DNA of 64,000 nucleotides from Spirochaetales bacterium. GTDB taxonomy: Bacteria; Spirochaetota; Spirochaetia; Treponematales; Treponemataceae. A model generated the notes under the pieces. That model searched no databases. It was not told the DNA's origin and saw only the letters and a list, made by a program, of their open reading frames with translations. The position numbers were made by a program, and so were the translations under genes. Location: positions 496,001 to 560,000 of the forward strand of contig QKEL01000008.1 of the NCBI GenBank assembly GCA_003252395.1, given 5' to 3'. Below, in pieces: positions 1 through 8,864 of the stretch (the stretch's first letter is position 1; each line of letters starts with the position of its first letter).

Positions 1-128
1 TCGACGGTCACGCCCGGCCAGTTTCCCGTACGCTGGTTCGAGCCGGTCAGCGCGTTGAAAAGGGTCGTTTTTCCGGAATTGGGATTCCCCGCGATCGCGA
101 TAACCCGCGTCTCTTCGTTCGCCATCAT
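1..128 (-). CDS. feoB: Ferrous iron transporter FeoB, N-terminal fragment
   Basis: Only the first about 42 codons lie in the window; the gene continues past base 1. The translation begins [20 protein letters not shown], and GNPNSGKT is the G1 (P-loop) motif of the GTPase domain of FeoB, the inner-membrane Fe(II) permease. The ATG at 128 overlaps the stop of the upstream feoA in an ATGA, so the two are translationally coupled. It is the last visible member of a dtxR-feoA-feoA-feoB operon and is probably controlled by the DtxR-like repressor encoded at the operon's head. The identification rests on the P-loop and on position after feoA; the membrane domain cannot be seen. Confidence 0.88.
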   Translation of the reverse strand, partial: MMANEETRVIAIAGNPNSGKTTLFNALTGSNQRTGNWPGVTV

Positions 129-358
129 GCCCTCCTCACGAGTATCGCGTCGGCTTCGTCCTTGCGGAGGCTTAACGAGAACCCCCGCAGGCGAATTTCC
201 ACCGGGTCGCCCAGCGGCGCAACCCGGATCACCTCAAAGCTCGTGCCTTTGGTGAGCCCCATGGAAAGAAGCCGATCCCGGTAGGCGGGATCGGCCTTGG
301 AAAAACCGTCCACGATACCGGTTGAACCGGCTCCCAAATCCCTCAGTTTCGTGTGCAT
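125..358 (-). CDS. feoA: FeoA family protein (second copy, next to feoB)
   Basis: This protein of 77 residues belongs to the SH3-like FeoA family that assists FeoB in ferrous iron uptake. The segment [25 protein letters not shown] shows the typical R-L-x-x-M-G-(L/I)-x-x-G core (first 20 residues quoted at most in motif form: LLSMGLTKG), followed by a [15 protein letters not shown] tail. The reading frame is open up to 409, but I start at 358 because a good Shine-Dalgarno (AAGGAG, about 10 bases upstream) precedes that ATG. The gene ends inside the feoB start codon. A palindromic operator candidate lies about 30 bases upstream, so this gene and feoB may also be expressed from their own regulated promoter. 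Confidence 0.85.
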   Translation of the reverse strand: MHTKLRDLGAGSTGIVDGFSKADPAYRDRLLSMGLTKGTSFEVIRVAPLGDPVEIRLRGFSLSLRKDEADAILVRRA

Positions 359-387
359 ATATGTATATCTCCTTGCGTACCAACGAT

Positions 388-405
388 AGTTAGGAAAGAC
401 TAACT
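388..405. promoter_or_regulatory. Putative DtxR-type operator between the two feoA genes
   Basis: The sequence AGTTAG-GAAAGA-CTAACT is a perfect 6-6-6 inverted repeat. The same TTAG-N6-CTAA core occurs at 1168-1181 just upstream of the DtxR-like repressor gene, and the outer half-site CTAACT is shared. DtxR/IdeR sites of other bacteria also carry TTAG...CTAA half-sites. I infer that the repressor encoded at 628-1155 binds both. Here the site precedes the Shine-Dalgarno of the second feoA, which implies an internal iron-controlled promoter. Confidence 0.6.
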
Positions 406-422
406 TCAATCTGAAAAAAAAA

Positions 423-638
423 TCAGCGCACTTCGATCGCGTTTGACATGCCCTGCCCGATCATGATCCGGGCGCCCATCACCTCGAGAATAATAGGGCC
501 CTTTCGCTCGGATCGGATAACCGTGACCGGAACGCCCGGCACGATTCCGAGATTCATTAAATGGGCGCGGCGCGCGTGCCCGCCGGTAACCGCGCATACC
601 ACCGCGCGCCTGCCCGATTCCAAAAGATCAATCGTCAT
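423..638 (-). CDS. feoA: FeoA family protein (first copy)
   Basis: This 71-residue protein is a second FeoA-like SH3-fold protein. It has the family core with AHLMNLGIVPGVPVTVI near residues 26-42 and a C-terminal GARIMIGQGMSNAIEV strand pattern typical of FeoA (G-x-x-x-A-x-x-I-x-V). The start lies 11 bases inside the end of the dtxR-like gene, which indicates co-transcription and coupled translation. Two consecutive feoA genes before feoB are common in anaerobes; the products may form a complex with FeoB or have different partners. Which copy is the true FeoB partner cannot be told from sequence. Confidence 0.82.
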   Translation of the reverse strand: MTIDLLESGRRAVVCAVTGGHARRAHLMNLGIVPGVPVTVIRSERKGPIILEVMGARIMIGQGMSNAIEVR

Positions 639-1155
639 GTGGCTCTCCTTCCAGTTCGAATCCCGTTCCGTCGAAATAGCGGTCCATCGCGTTCTTTCCG
701 TCCCCTACCCCGACCTCGCCCTCGACAAAGCGGGAGAAGGAGCGAATCCAGCCCTCCGGGTCCTCGTGGGACACGTAAAGGTATTTTATGAATTGGGTGA
801 GCCGGACGAAAACGGGGGAAGGCAACGCGTGCTCCACGCGGCAGGCGGTTTCGTCGGCCACCGAGGGTTGGCAGCCGAGAACGTTCGCGAAAAAGCCCCG
901 CAGGAGCCGGTGGCGTTCCGTAACCTCCGCGGCGGCCTCGTAGCCGGCCTTGGTCAGGTTTATCCCGCCGTAGCGCTCGTGTGTGATCAGGCCGCGCTTT
1001 TCGAGGGCGGCCACGGCGACCGTAACGGACGGATAGCGCACCTTAAGCGCGGCGGCGATATCCTTTACCCGTGCCGTGTTCTTTTCGAGAATGAGCCGAT
1101 AGATAGCCTCGAGATAGTCTTCGAGGGATTCTGAAAGCACTTCGCCGCTTGTCAT
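628..1155 (-). CDS. DtxR/MntR-family metal-dependent transcriptional repressor
   Basis: The 175-residue protein starts SESLEDYLEAIYRL, the standard opening of DtxR-family repressors, followed by a winged helix (about residues 20-70: VKDIAAALKVRYPSVTVAV, then LEKRGLITHERYGG). The dimerisation domain (about 75-140) has the family's metal ligands in context: E79/H81-like ERHRLLRGFFANVLG and the DETACRVEHALP motif with the typical E-x-x-C...E-H. There is no C-terminal SH3 domain; the neighbouring FeoA proteins have that fold instead. It heads the feoA-feoA-feoB operon, so an Fe(II)- (possibly Mn(II)-) responsive repressor of iron uptake is the best reading. The start at 1155 has no Shine-Dalgarno and sits about 6 bases from a -10 element, so the mRNA may be leaderless. 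Confidence 0.88.
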   Translation of the reverse strand: MTSGEVLSESLEDYLEAIYRLILEKNTARVKDIAAALKVRYPSVTVAVAALEKRGLITHERYGGINLTKAGYEAAAEVTERHRLLRGFFANVLGCQPSVADETACRVEHALPSPVFVRLTQFIKYLYVSHEDPEGWIRSFSRFVEGEVGVGDGKNAMDRYFDGTGFELEGEPHDD

Positions 1156-1163
1156 GGCTTTGT

Positions 1164-1190
1164 AATATTAGATTTGACTAACTTTGTCAA
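1164..1190 (-). promoter_or_regulatory. Promoter and DtxR-type operator of the dtxR-feo operon
   Basis: Read on the minus strand, TTGACA is followed by a 17-base spacer and TATTAC, then 6 bases and the ATG at 1155. Between the two boxes, covering the spacer, lies TTAG-ATTTGA-CTAA (1168-1181), which matches the core of the palindrome at 388-405. A repressor bound here would block RNA polymerase, which fits autoregulation by the metal-dependent repressor. The short distance from -10 to ATG predicts transcription starting at or next to the start codon. Confidence 0.62.
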
Positions 1191-1208
1191 CCCGCGGAGA
1201 TCTTCGGC

Positions 1209-1251
1209 AAAAAAAAAGGAGGGGCGGAACGCCGTTGCGTTCCGCCCCTCC
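1209..1251 (-). terminator. Rho-independent terminator of the chvE-mmsAB operon
   Basis: A perfect 15-base-pair stem (1218-1232 with 1237-1251) closes a CGTT tetraloop and, on the minus strand, is followed by a run of nine T (1209-1217). It lies 25 bases beyond the stop of the permease gene, so it ends the sugar transport operon and insulates it from the divergent-facing iron locus. Confidence 0.93.
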
Positions 1252-1275
1252 CCGTTTACGGTCGGGAGAAGGGGA

Positions 1276-2468
1276 TCAACCCAATCCGGCCTTGCGGCGG
1301 GTATAAATATCGTAGAGAACCGCGAGAAGGAGTACCGAGGCCTTAACCACGTACTGCCACTGGGCGCCCAGGTTCATGAGGGACATACCGTTGTTGATGG
1401 CCGCCATGACCAAACCGCCGGTGATCGCGCCGATGACCGTACCGATACCGCCCGAGGTAGAGGCGCCGCCGATGAAACAGGCGGCGATCGCGTCGAGCTC
1501 GAAGTTCTCGCCCGCCTGGGGAAGCGCCGAGTTCATGTAGCCGGTGAACACCACGCCCGCCAGTCCCGCGAGACCGCCCATGATCACGTGGACGATGAAG
1601 GTGACCATTTCGGAGTTGATTCCCGACAGCTTCGCGGAACGCGCGTTGCCGCCGACCGCGTAAATGTAGCGCCCGATAATCGTGTTGTTCATCATGAAGG
1701 TGAAGCCGACGATGGTGATCCCGAGCAGCACGGCCACCGTGGGAATGCCGCGGTAGGTGGCGAACTTCCAGGAGATCGCCGCGATGAATACGCCGTACAG
1801 CACGATCTTGCCGACCTGCAAGCCCATGGGAAGCACGTCGAAGCCGTTGCGGATTTTCTTGCCGCGGGCCGCGAAGTCCAGCACGACGATGATCACGAAC
1901 AGCAGGAGCCCGACGGCAAGCGCCGTGGCGTGCAAGTCGCCGAAGGTCAGCGCGTCTATGTTCACGGTACCGGAGGCGATCTGCTTGAAGTTGTCGTCGA
2001 CCAGAGAGACCGGGGTCACGTTGGTGATGATGTAGGTAAGACCGCGGAACAGGAGCATGCCCGCCAGGGTCACGATGAACGCCGGTATTTTCAGGAAGGC
2101 GATCCAGGTGCCCTGAAACACGCCGATGGCGAGACCGATGAGGATGCTCGCGACGATGGTCACGGTCATGCCCGCGCCGGTGTTGTAAATCATGGCGCTG
2201 AGGGCTCCCACGAAGGCGCAGACCCGCCCGACGGAAAGGTCAATGTTGCCTATTATGATTACCTGCACCATTCCCACCGCGAGGAGGAGGATGTAACTGT
2301 TCTGCATGAAGATGTTCGTGATGTTACGGGAGTTAAGGTTAACCCCGTTGGTCAGGAACGAGAAGATAATCATGATCAGCGCGAGCATGATTACCATGGA
2401 ATAGTTTCTCATGTTCGACATGAGGTACGAGCGCACGGTAATGGTCCGCGCGGTTCTTTCTTGTCCGT

Positions 2469-2472
<4 letters not shown>
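1276..2472 (-). CDS. mmsB: Multiple-monosaccharide ABC transporter permease (MmsB/GguB type)
   Basis: This 398-residue inner-membrane protein has about ten hydrophobic segments and the sugar-permease family (RbsC/XylH/AraH, PF02653) signature around residues 65-85, AVGMVQVIIIGNIDLSVG. A second landmark is GGNARSAKLSGIN (about 270-283), followed by GGASTSGGIGTVIGA near 330. Length and order fit the permease of ChvE-GguAB/Mms systems, which import glucose, galactose, xylose and arabinose. The start codon overlaps the stop of the ATPase gene in an ATGA. It is the last gene of the operon, with a strong terminator after it. Confidence 0.9.
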
Positions 2473-4010
<1,538 letters not shown>

Positions 4011-4025
4011 GTTTTCCCTTCCCCT

Positions 4026-4092
4026 AAAAAAACCGTTCGCCTCCGGCGCGGACAGCAGCGCGTTGGCGGCTCCCCAGACCCGAGGCGAGCGG
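4026..4092 (-). terminator. Attenuator or partial terminator between chvE and mmsA
   Basis: On the minus strand an 11-base stem, CCGCTCGCCTC with GAGGCGAACGG (one mismatch), closes a loop of about 38 bases and is followed directly by seven T. The position between the binding protein gene and the ATPase gene is where many ABC operons carry a stem-loop that reduces downstream transcription or protects the 3' end of the binding-protein mRNA. The remaining 90 bases of this gap are GC-rich with smaller hairpins (for example 4161-4178). Confidence 0.6.
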
Positions 4093-4181
4093 TAAGACTT
4101 GGGATGACCGGCGGGGCGCCCCGCGAGGGGCGGCCCCGAGGGGCATATCCCTTACTGCCGGTCTCCCGTCAGTGAGACGAT

Positions 4182-5285
4182 TTACTTGATGTCTTCGGCT
4201 TTGTAGTAGCCGGAGTCGATCATGATCGCCTTGTAGTTGTCTTTGGTTACGATGACCGGCTCGAGGAGGTACGCCTTCACGACCTTCTTTCCGGTATCAT
4301 AGCTGGTGGTGTCCAGGCGGGCGCCGGCGATCGAGGGGGTGGCTCCCTTGAGCAGGGCGTCGGCCAGTTCGATGGTCGCGGTAGCCAGCTTGCGGGTGTC
4401 CTTGAACACGGTCATGTACTGCTTGCCGTCGCGGATGGCCGCGATGGAGGCGATTTCGCCGTCCTGTCCGGTGCATACGGGGAGCTTTCCGCCGGCGTAC
4501 TTGGCGTCGGAGGCGCAGGCTTCCTGGATGGCGCGGGAAAGGGTGTCGTTCGGGGCGAGGATACCGTCGAGGACAACGTTCTTGGCGTCGTTGTTCAGGA
4601 GGTTCTCCATGCGGGTCTTGGCGACGTCGGCTCTCCAGTTCTCGGTGGTGATCTTCATGAAGTCAGCATCGGAGGACTTGAGGGGAGCGGGACCGACGAG
4701 CTTGAGGCTGCCCTTCTCAACGTAGGGGCGGAGCACGTCGATGGCGCCGTCGAAGAACACCTTCGCGTTGTTGTCGGTGGGCGAGCCGGCGAACATGGTG
4801 ATGTACTTGGGCTTGTCCTTGGTGGCGGCGGCGAGGTTGAGGGCGGTCTCGAGAGCCTTGCCCTGGAACTGTCCGACCTTGTAGTTGTCGAAGGTGATGT
4901 AGTAGTCGTAGTCAGCGGTGCCGGTGATCAGGCGATCGTAGGCGATAACGGTGACCTTGTCCTTGGCCGCGTCGGCGACGGCGGACACGACGCCTTCGTT
5001 AACGGAACCGATAACGAGAAGCTTGGCTCCCTTGGTCAGGAAGTCCTGGATCTGCTGGTTCTGCTTGCTCTGGTCGGCGTCGCCGAAGGCGACCTCGGCC
5101 TTGTAGCCCTTGGCCTGAGCGTCGGCAAGAAGCGCCGCGCCGTCTTTCTGCCAGCGCTCGACGTGAGTCTCGGGCATGGCGAGACCGATAAAGGCGGAAC
5201 TAGCCTTCTTGTCGGTGCTTCCACCGGCGAACGCGATACCGGCAGCCGCGACGAGCGCGCACGCAATGGTAATCGATTTTTTCAT
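4182..5285 (-). CDS. chvE: ChvE-type periplasmic monosaccharide-binding protein
   Basis: The 367-residue protein has a cleavable signal peptide (about residues 1-20, ending AFA-GG; no lipobox cysteine). The body matches ChvE: VIAYDRLITGTADYDYYITF (about 113-132), FAGSPTDNNAKVFFDGA, a GQDGE segment, and the C-terminal EPVIVTKDNYKAIMIDSGYY. These surround the sugar-binding residues of the family. In other bacteria ChvE binds glucose, galactose, arabinose and xylose and can also feed a sensor. It is preceded by a strong Shine-Dalgarno (AAGGAGG) and forms an operon with mmsA and mmsB. A sensor kinase locus lies immediately upstream on the same strand. Confidence 0.9.
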   Translation of the reverse strand: MKKSITIACALVAAAGIAFAGGSTDKKASSAFIGLAMPETHVERWQKDGAALLADAQAKGYKAEVAFGDADQSKQNQQIQDFLTKGAKLLVIGSVNEGVVSAVADAAKDKVTVIAYDRLITGTADYDYYITFDNYKVGQFQGKALETALNLAAATKDKPKYITMFAGSPTDNNAKVFFDGAIDVLRPYVEKGSLKLVGPAPLKSSDADFMKITTENWRADVAKTRMENLLNNDAKNVVLDGILAPNDTLSRAIQEACASDAKYAGGKLPVCTGQDGEIASIAAIRDGKQYMTVFKDTRKLATATIELADALLKGATPSIAGARLDTTSYDTGKKVVKAYLLEPVIVTKDNYKAIMIDSGYYKAEDIK

Positions 5286-5428
5286 TTCACAATCCTCCTT
5301 GAGAGATTAAGAACATTGGCTCCATTATGAAGCCGGAGGCGCGGAGGGGGAAACCGTAAGGTTTTTACATATTCGGGGAAAAATTCGCGCGGCGGCGGGG
5401 ATGCGGGCCGCCGAGGGCCCGGTAAGGT

Positions 5429-5450
5429 AATATTTTATGGACAAAATATT
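5429..5450. promoter_or_regulatory. AT-rich palindrome upstream of chvE
   Basis: AATATTTT-ATGGAC-AAAATATT is a perfect 8-6-8 inverted repeat in an otherwise GC-rich 212-base gap between the GH2 gene and chvE. A smaller repeat, AAACC-GTAA-GGTTT, lies at 5351-5364. A transcription factor site for the transporter operon is plausible, for example for the AraC-type regulator encoded upstream, but AraC-type proteins usually prefer direct repeats, so the binder is unknown. Confidence 0.4.
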
Positions 5451-5497
5451 TCTGCCGCGCGGGTGGGGCAAGCGGCTCGGACTCTCGGCGAGGCCGC

Positions 5498-7747
5498 CTA
5501 ACGGACGTCGATTTCCAGTATCCGGGTATCGAGCCCCTCCGCGGTAACGGCCACCCGGACCGACCCCGGCGTACCGCTGCTTTCTACCCAAAACGCGCGG
5601 GAGCCGCCGATGAGCGCGAAGGTAGACGGGCCCAGAATTCGCGCCGGCCCCTCGATCGTCGCCGAGACCACCGCGTCGCCGTAGGGAAGCGGGTTACCCG
5701 CCTGATCGTTCACGGAAACGACGACGCGGGTCGCGTCCTTGGCCCCGGCGGCGAGTTCCCGGTCATCGGCGACGGCGGCCAGGGTTTCCCCGACGGGATT
5801 CCCGGCGAAGCGCGCGACGGCCGCCGCCTCCCCGCCGACGTATCCGGTAATGAGGCCGTCTTCCCAGACCATACCCCAGGCCCCGACCTTCTCCGGGGGG
5901 ATGTGCCGGGAGTCGACTACGAAGGGGGGATAGGGCAGGTTCGGATATTCCCCTCCCCGCTCGGTAATCCGTATCTCCTCGTTTGCGCCGAAGGTTATGC
6001 CGATAGAGTCGCAGTTCGTGAGCACCACGAGGGGGAGAATGCCGCCGACGCTCCGCTCGCCCCGGGCCCATCGGGTCACGGGTTTCAGGACGACGCCGCG
6101 CGACGGCGGGGTTTGGGAGGCGTACACGTACGAGGCGAACTTCGGGATGCGGAAGATATCCATCACGCCGTGATGGCAGATGCGGTCTCCCGAGCCGAAA
6201 TCCTTGTGGGTATTGTAATCGAAGGCGCACCAACCCACGGCTCCGGCTATGAGCGGATCGCCGAAGGAGGCGTCCTGCACGCGAAGGTGGCGGATAACGT
6301 GCTCGATCTGCCGTTCCTCGCTGTCGGTCTTTTTGGTGGGATACATGTGGCCGTTGTACTCGGTGACGAGGTAGGGAACGTCATGGTCGAGGCCCGTGAC
6401 CGCGCGCTGGCTCCGTAAGGCAACGGCGCCGCCGTCGAGGGAAAAATCGTTCATGGTATAAACGTCTTCGAGGAGGCGGCTCCGTTCGAGATACCGCACG
6501 CCGCCGGTTTGCCTGCTCCGGTCCAGGCAATGGGCCAAGGCGTTGTTCCGCGCGTAGAAGGCGTCGTCGTCCTGCGATTCGTTGATTCGAACCCCCCACA
6601 GGACGACGGAGGGCCGGTTCCAGTCCCGCTCGACCATTTCCCTGACGTTTTCCGTCGCCAGAGCCTTCCAGTCATCGTCTCCGATGTGCTGCCAGCCCGG
6701 TATTTCCTCGAAGACGAGAAGGCCGATCTCGTCGCACCGGTCCAGGAAGCGGGGGGACTGGGGGTAGTGGGACGTGCGCGCCAGGTTAACGCGAAGCTCG
6801 TATTTGAGGATATCCGCGTCGCGCCGCTGGGACCGCGCGGGCATGGCGTAGCCCACGTACGGCCAGGCTTGGTGACGGTTGAGTCCCACGATTTTCAGCC
6901 GTTCCCCGTTCAGGTAAAAACCGTCGGGGCGAAACTCCGCGGTACGGAAGCCGTACCGGAAGGTAAAGGTATCGGCGGGTTCCCCCGGGCAGTCCCCTTT
7001 CAGGGAGCAAACCGCGGTATAGAGCGTCGGCGAGTCCGGAGACCATAGGAAGAGCCCGCCCAGGCGGGTAAGCTCGAGGGAAAACTCCGATTCGCCTGCG
7101 GATACGGTTACCGGGGCGGAAACGGAGGCGACGACGCGCCCCGAGGGATCGAGCAGGGACGCTTCGGCCGTTCCCCGCGCCGCGCCGCCGGCGTTGGCCG
7201 CGAATACGCGAAGGGTAAGGCTCTTTTCCGCCGCGAGGGGAGAAGCGCACTCGGCCCTGACGTTGCGGATTCTCAGCGGGGCGGAAAGGTCGAGATAGAC
7301 CTCGCGGTAGATTCCGGAATAGGTGAGGTAATCGATTTGGCCGCCGAACGGCGGCACGTCGGGCCGTTCGCGGGCGTCGGCGCGGACCGTAAGCTCGTCG
7401 GACCCGTCGCCTCGGCAACGATCGGTCGCGTCGAACTCAAAAGGGGTGTATCCGCCCTTATGCTCGCCCAAGAGCCGGCCGTTCACCCAAACCGTCGCCG
7501 CCGCCATAACGCCCTCGAAGCGGAGAATCGCGCGCCTGCCGCCGGAGAGGGAAAAGGCCGGCAGCGTCGTGCGGTAACAGGAAACCTTTTGGTAAGACCG
7601 CTCGTCGAAATAATTGAGGGGGAGCTCCGTCGCCGCGTGCGGCAGGGAGACGGGCACGAAGGAATGCCCTTCCGCGCGGCGTTCCATGCCGTCTTGCCAT
7701 TCGGGGGAAAATAGCCACCCGTTCATCAACCCTATGCGCTCTATCAT
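5498..7747 (-). CDS. Glycoside hydrolase family 2 (beta-galactosidase/glucuronidase-like)
   Basis: This 749-residue enzyme has the GH2 order: sugar-binding jelly-roll (about 1-170, with WVNGRLLGEHKGGYTPFEFD near 90), immunoglobulin-like domain (about 170-270), and TIM barrel (about 275-560). The likely acid/base is the glutamate of WGVRINES (about residue 386) and the nucleophile that of LVTEYNGH (about 463). The GLNRHQAWPYVG segment is also typical of the family. There is no signal peptide, so it should act in the cytoplasm on imported oligosaccharide. It starts 8 bases after the XylF-like gene and belongs to that operon. Substrate cannot be fixed; beta-galactoside, glucuronide or mannoside are all possible. 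Confidence 0.88.
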   Translation of the reverse strand: MIERIGLMNGWLFSPEWQDGMERRAEGHSFVPVSLPHAATELPLNYFDERSYQKVSCYRTTLPAFSLSGGRRAILRFEGVMAAATVWVNGRLLGEHKGGYTPFEFDATDRCRGDGSDELTVRADARERPDVPPFGGQIDYLTYSGIYREVYLDLSAPLRIRNVRAECASPLAAEKSLTLRVFAANAGGAARGTAEASLLDPSGRVVASVSAPVTVSAGESEFSLELTRLGGLFLWSPDSPTLYTAVCSLKGDCPGEPADTFTFRYGFRTAEFRPDGFYLNGERLKIVGLNRHQAWPYVGYAMPARSQRRDADILKYELRVNLARTSHYPQSPRFLDRCDEIGLLVFEEIPGWQHIGDDDWKALATENVREMVERDWNRPSVVLWGVRINESQDDDAFYARNNALAHCLDRSRQTGGVRYLERSRLLEDVYTMNDFSLDGGAVALRSQRAVTGLDHDVPYLVTEYNGHMYPTKKTDSEERQIEHVIRHLRVQDASFGDPLIAGAVGWCAFDYNTHKDFGSGDRICHHGVMDIFRIPKFASYVYASQTPPSRGVVLKPVTRWARGERSVGGILPLVVLTNCDSIGITFGANEEIRITERGGEYPNLPYPPFVVDSRHIPPEKVGAWGMVWEDGLITGYVGGEAAAVARFAGNPVGETLAAVADDRELAAGAKDATRVVVSVNDQAGNPLPYGDAVVSATIEGPARILGPSTFALIGGSRAFWVESSGTPGSVRVAVTAEGLDTRILEIDVR

Positions 7748-7754
7748 CGGTACC

Positions 7755-8864
7755 TCATTTCGTCGCCGGCACGACGGACACGTTCCGGTATACGTCCTCG
7801 GCCGCGTGAAAGCCGTCGCGGATCACCGTGGAATCCATATTGCCCCGGAACACCGCGATGGGCGCTTCCATGAAGAAGGGGACGCTCACGCCGCTTTTGT
7901 TGTCTACCCGTCGGTCCGCGGCGGGCAGTTCGCCGCGGGCGAGGCTTACCGCCAGGGAGGCGGCGTGGGTGGCCAAGAGGACCAGGGGCTTGTAGACGGT
8001 CATGAGCTGGGTGCCCTCCACGATCTTTTGGCAGGCGCCTATATCCGCGTCTTGGCCGACCACGGCAACCTTGCCCGCCAGCCGGTATTCCGCCAGGAGT
8101 TGGATGGCGGCCTGGGCGATCTGGTCGTTGGCGCAGGAAATCGCCTGAATGTCGGTGGTGCGCTCCAACACCGCGCCGATTTTCTCCCTGGCCTCGTCGT
8201 AGCTCCATTCGTCGAGCCATAGTTCGTCGACCACGCTCACCTTGCCGGAGGCGATGGCCCCGTCGAGCTCCTCGTGCACCCCCGCGTTCACCTCGTAGCT
8301 GTTGTTGTCACGGGTAGAGCCGTTCACCAAGAGGTAGCGTCCCTCGGGCACGGCGGAAAGGAGGGCCTTCGCGAAGAGCCTACCGACCTCGCGGTTGTCG
8401 AACGAAACGTACGCGTCGATGGGCGTCCCGAGGATGAGGCGGTCGTAGGCGATGACGGGGATCTTAGACTCGCGGGCCTTTTTGACGATGGCGGCGAGCA
8501 TTTCCGAATCGTGGGCTATGAGCACGAGCACGTCGATATCGCGGGTCAGGAGGAAGTTGATCTGCGAAATTTGCTCCTTCGCGCCCCCCGCCGACATTTG
8601 AACGATCACGTCGGCCCCGAGATCCCGCGCTGCGCCGGTGAATATCTTGATGTCCTTGTTCCAGCGCTCGATGATGAAGGTATCCGTTGCGATGGAAAAG
8701 CCGATACGGACCCGGTCGTTCGCGGGATTGATCGGGTCCGAGGCAAGCGACGACTGCGCGGGACTGCGGGAAAGGGACGTATCCCCGCGCGACGCGGAGC
8801 AGCCGGCTAAGAAGGCCAGGCAAGCGATTGCCCCCAAGAGGGGAAGAAGGGGCCTATTCCCCAT
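7755..8864 (-). CDS. XylF/ChvE-like sugar-binding lipoprotein
   Basis: The 369-residue product is a periplasmic binding protein of the XylF/ChvE group, with VIAYDRLILGTPIDAYVSFD, NGSTRDNNS and VVGQDADIGACQKIVEGTQLMTVYK in the family order. I start at 8864 (MGNRPLLPLLGAI) because that ATG overlaps the end of the response regulator gene, and because it yields a normal lipoprotein signal with lipobox LAGC. It lies between a two-component system and a GH2 glycosidase and has no permease next to it. It may share the ChvE permease downstream or act as a sensor input. The gene overlaps its upstream neighbour by 11 bases. Confidence 0.85.
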   Translation of the reverse strand: MGNRPLLPLLGAIACLAFLAGCSASRGDTSLSRSPAQSSLASDPINPANDRVRIGFSIATDTFIIERWNKDIKIFTGAARDLGADVIVQMSAGGAKEQISQINFLLTRDIDVLVLIAHDSEMLAAIVKKARESKIPVIAYDRLILGTPIDAYVSFDNREVGRLFAKALLSAVPEGRYLLVNGSTRDNNSYEVNAGVHEELDGAIASGKVSVVDELWLDEWSYDEAREKIGAVLERTTDIQAISCANDQIAQAAIQLLAEYRLAGKVAVVGQDADIGACQKIVEGTQLMTVYKPLVLLATHAASLAVSLARGELPAADRRVDNKSGVSVPFFMEAPIAVFRGNMDSTVIRDGFHAAEDVYRNVSVVPATK

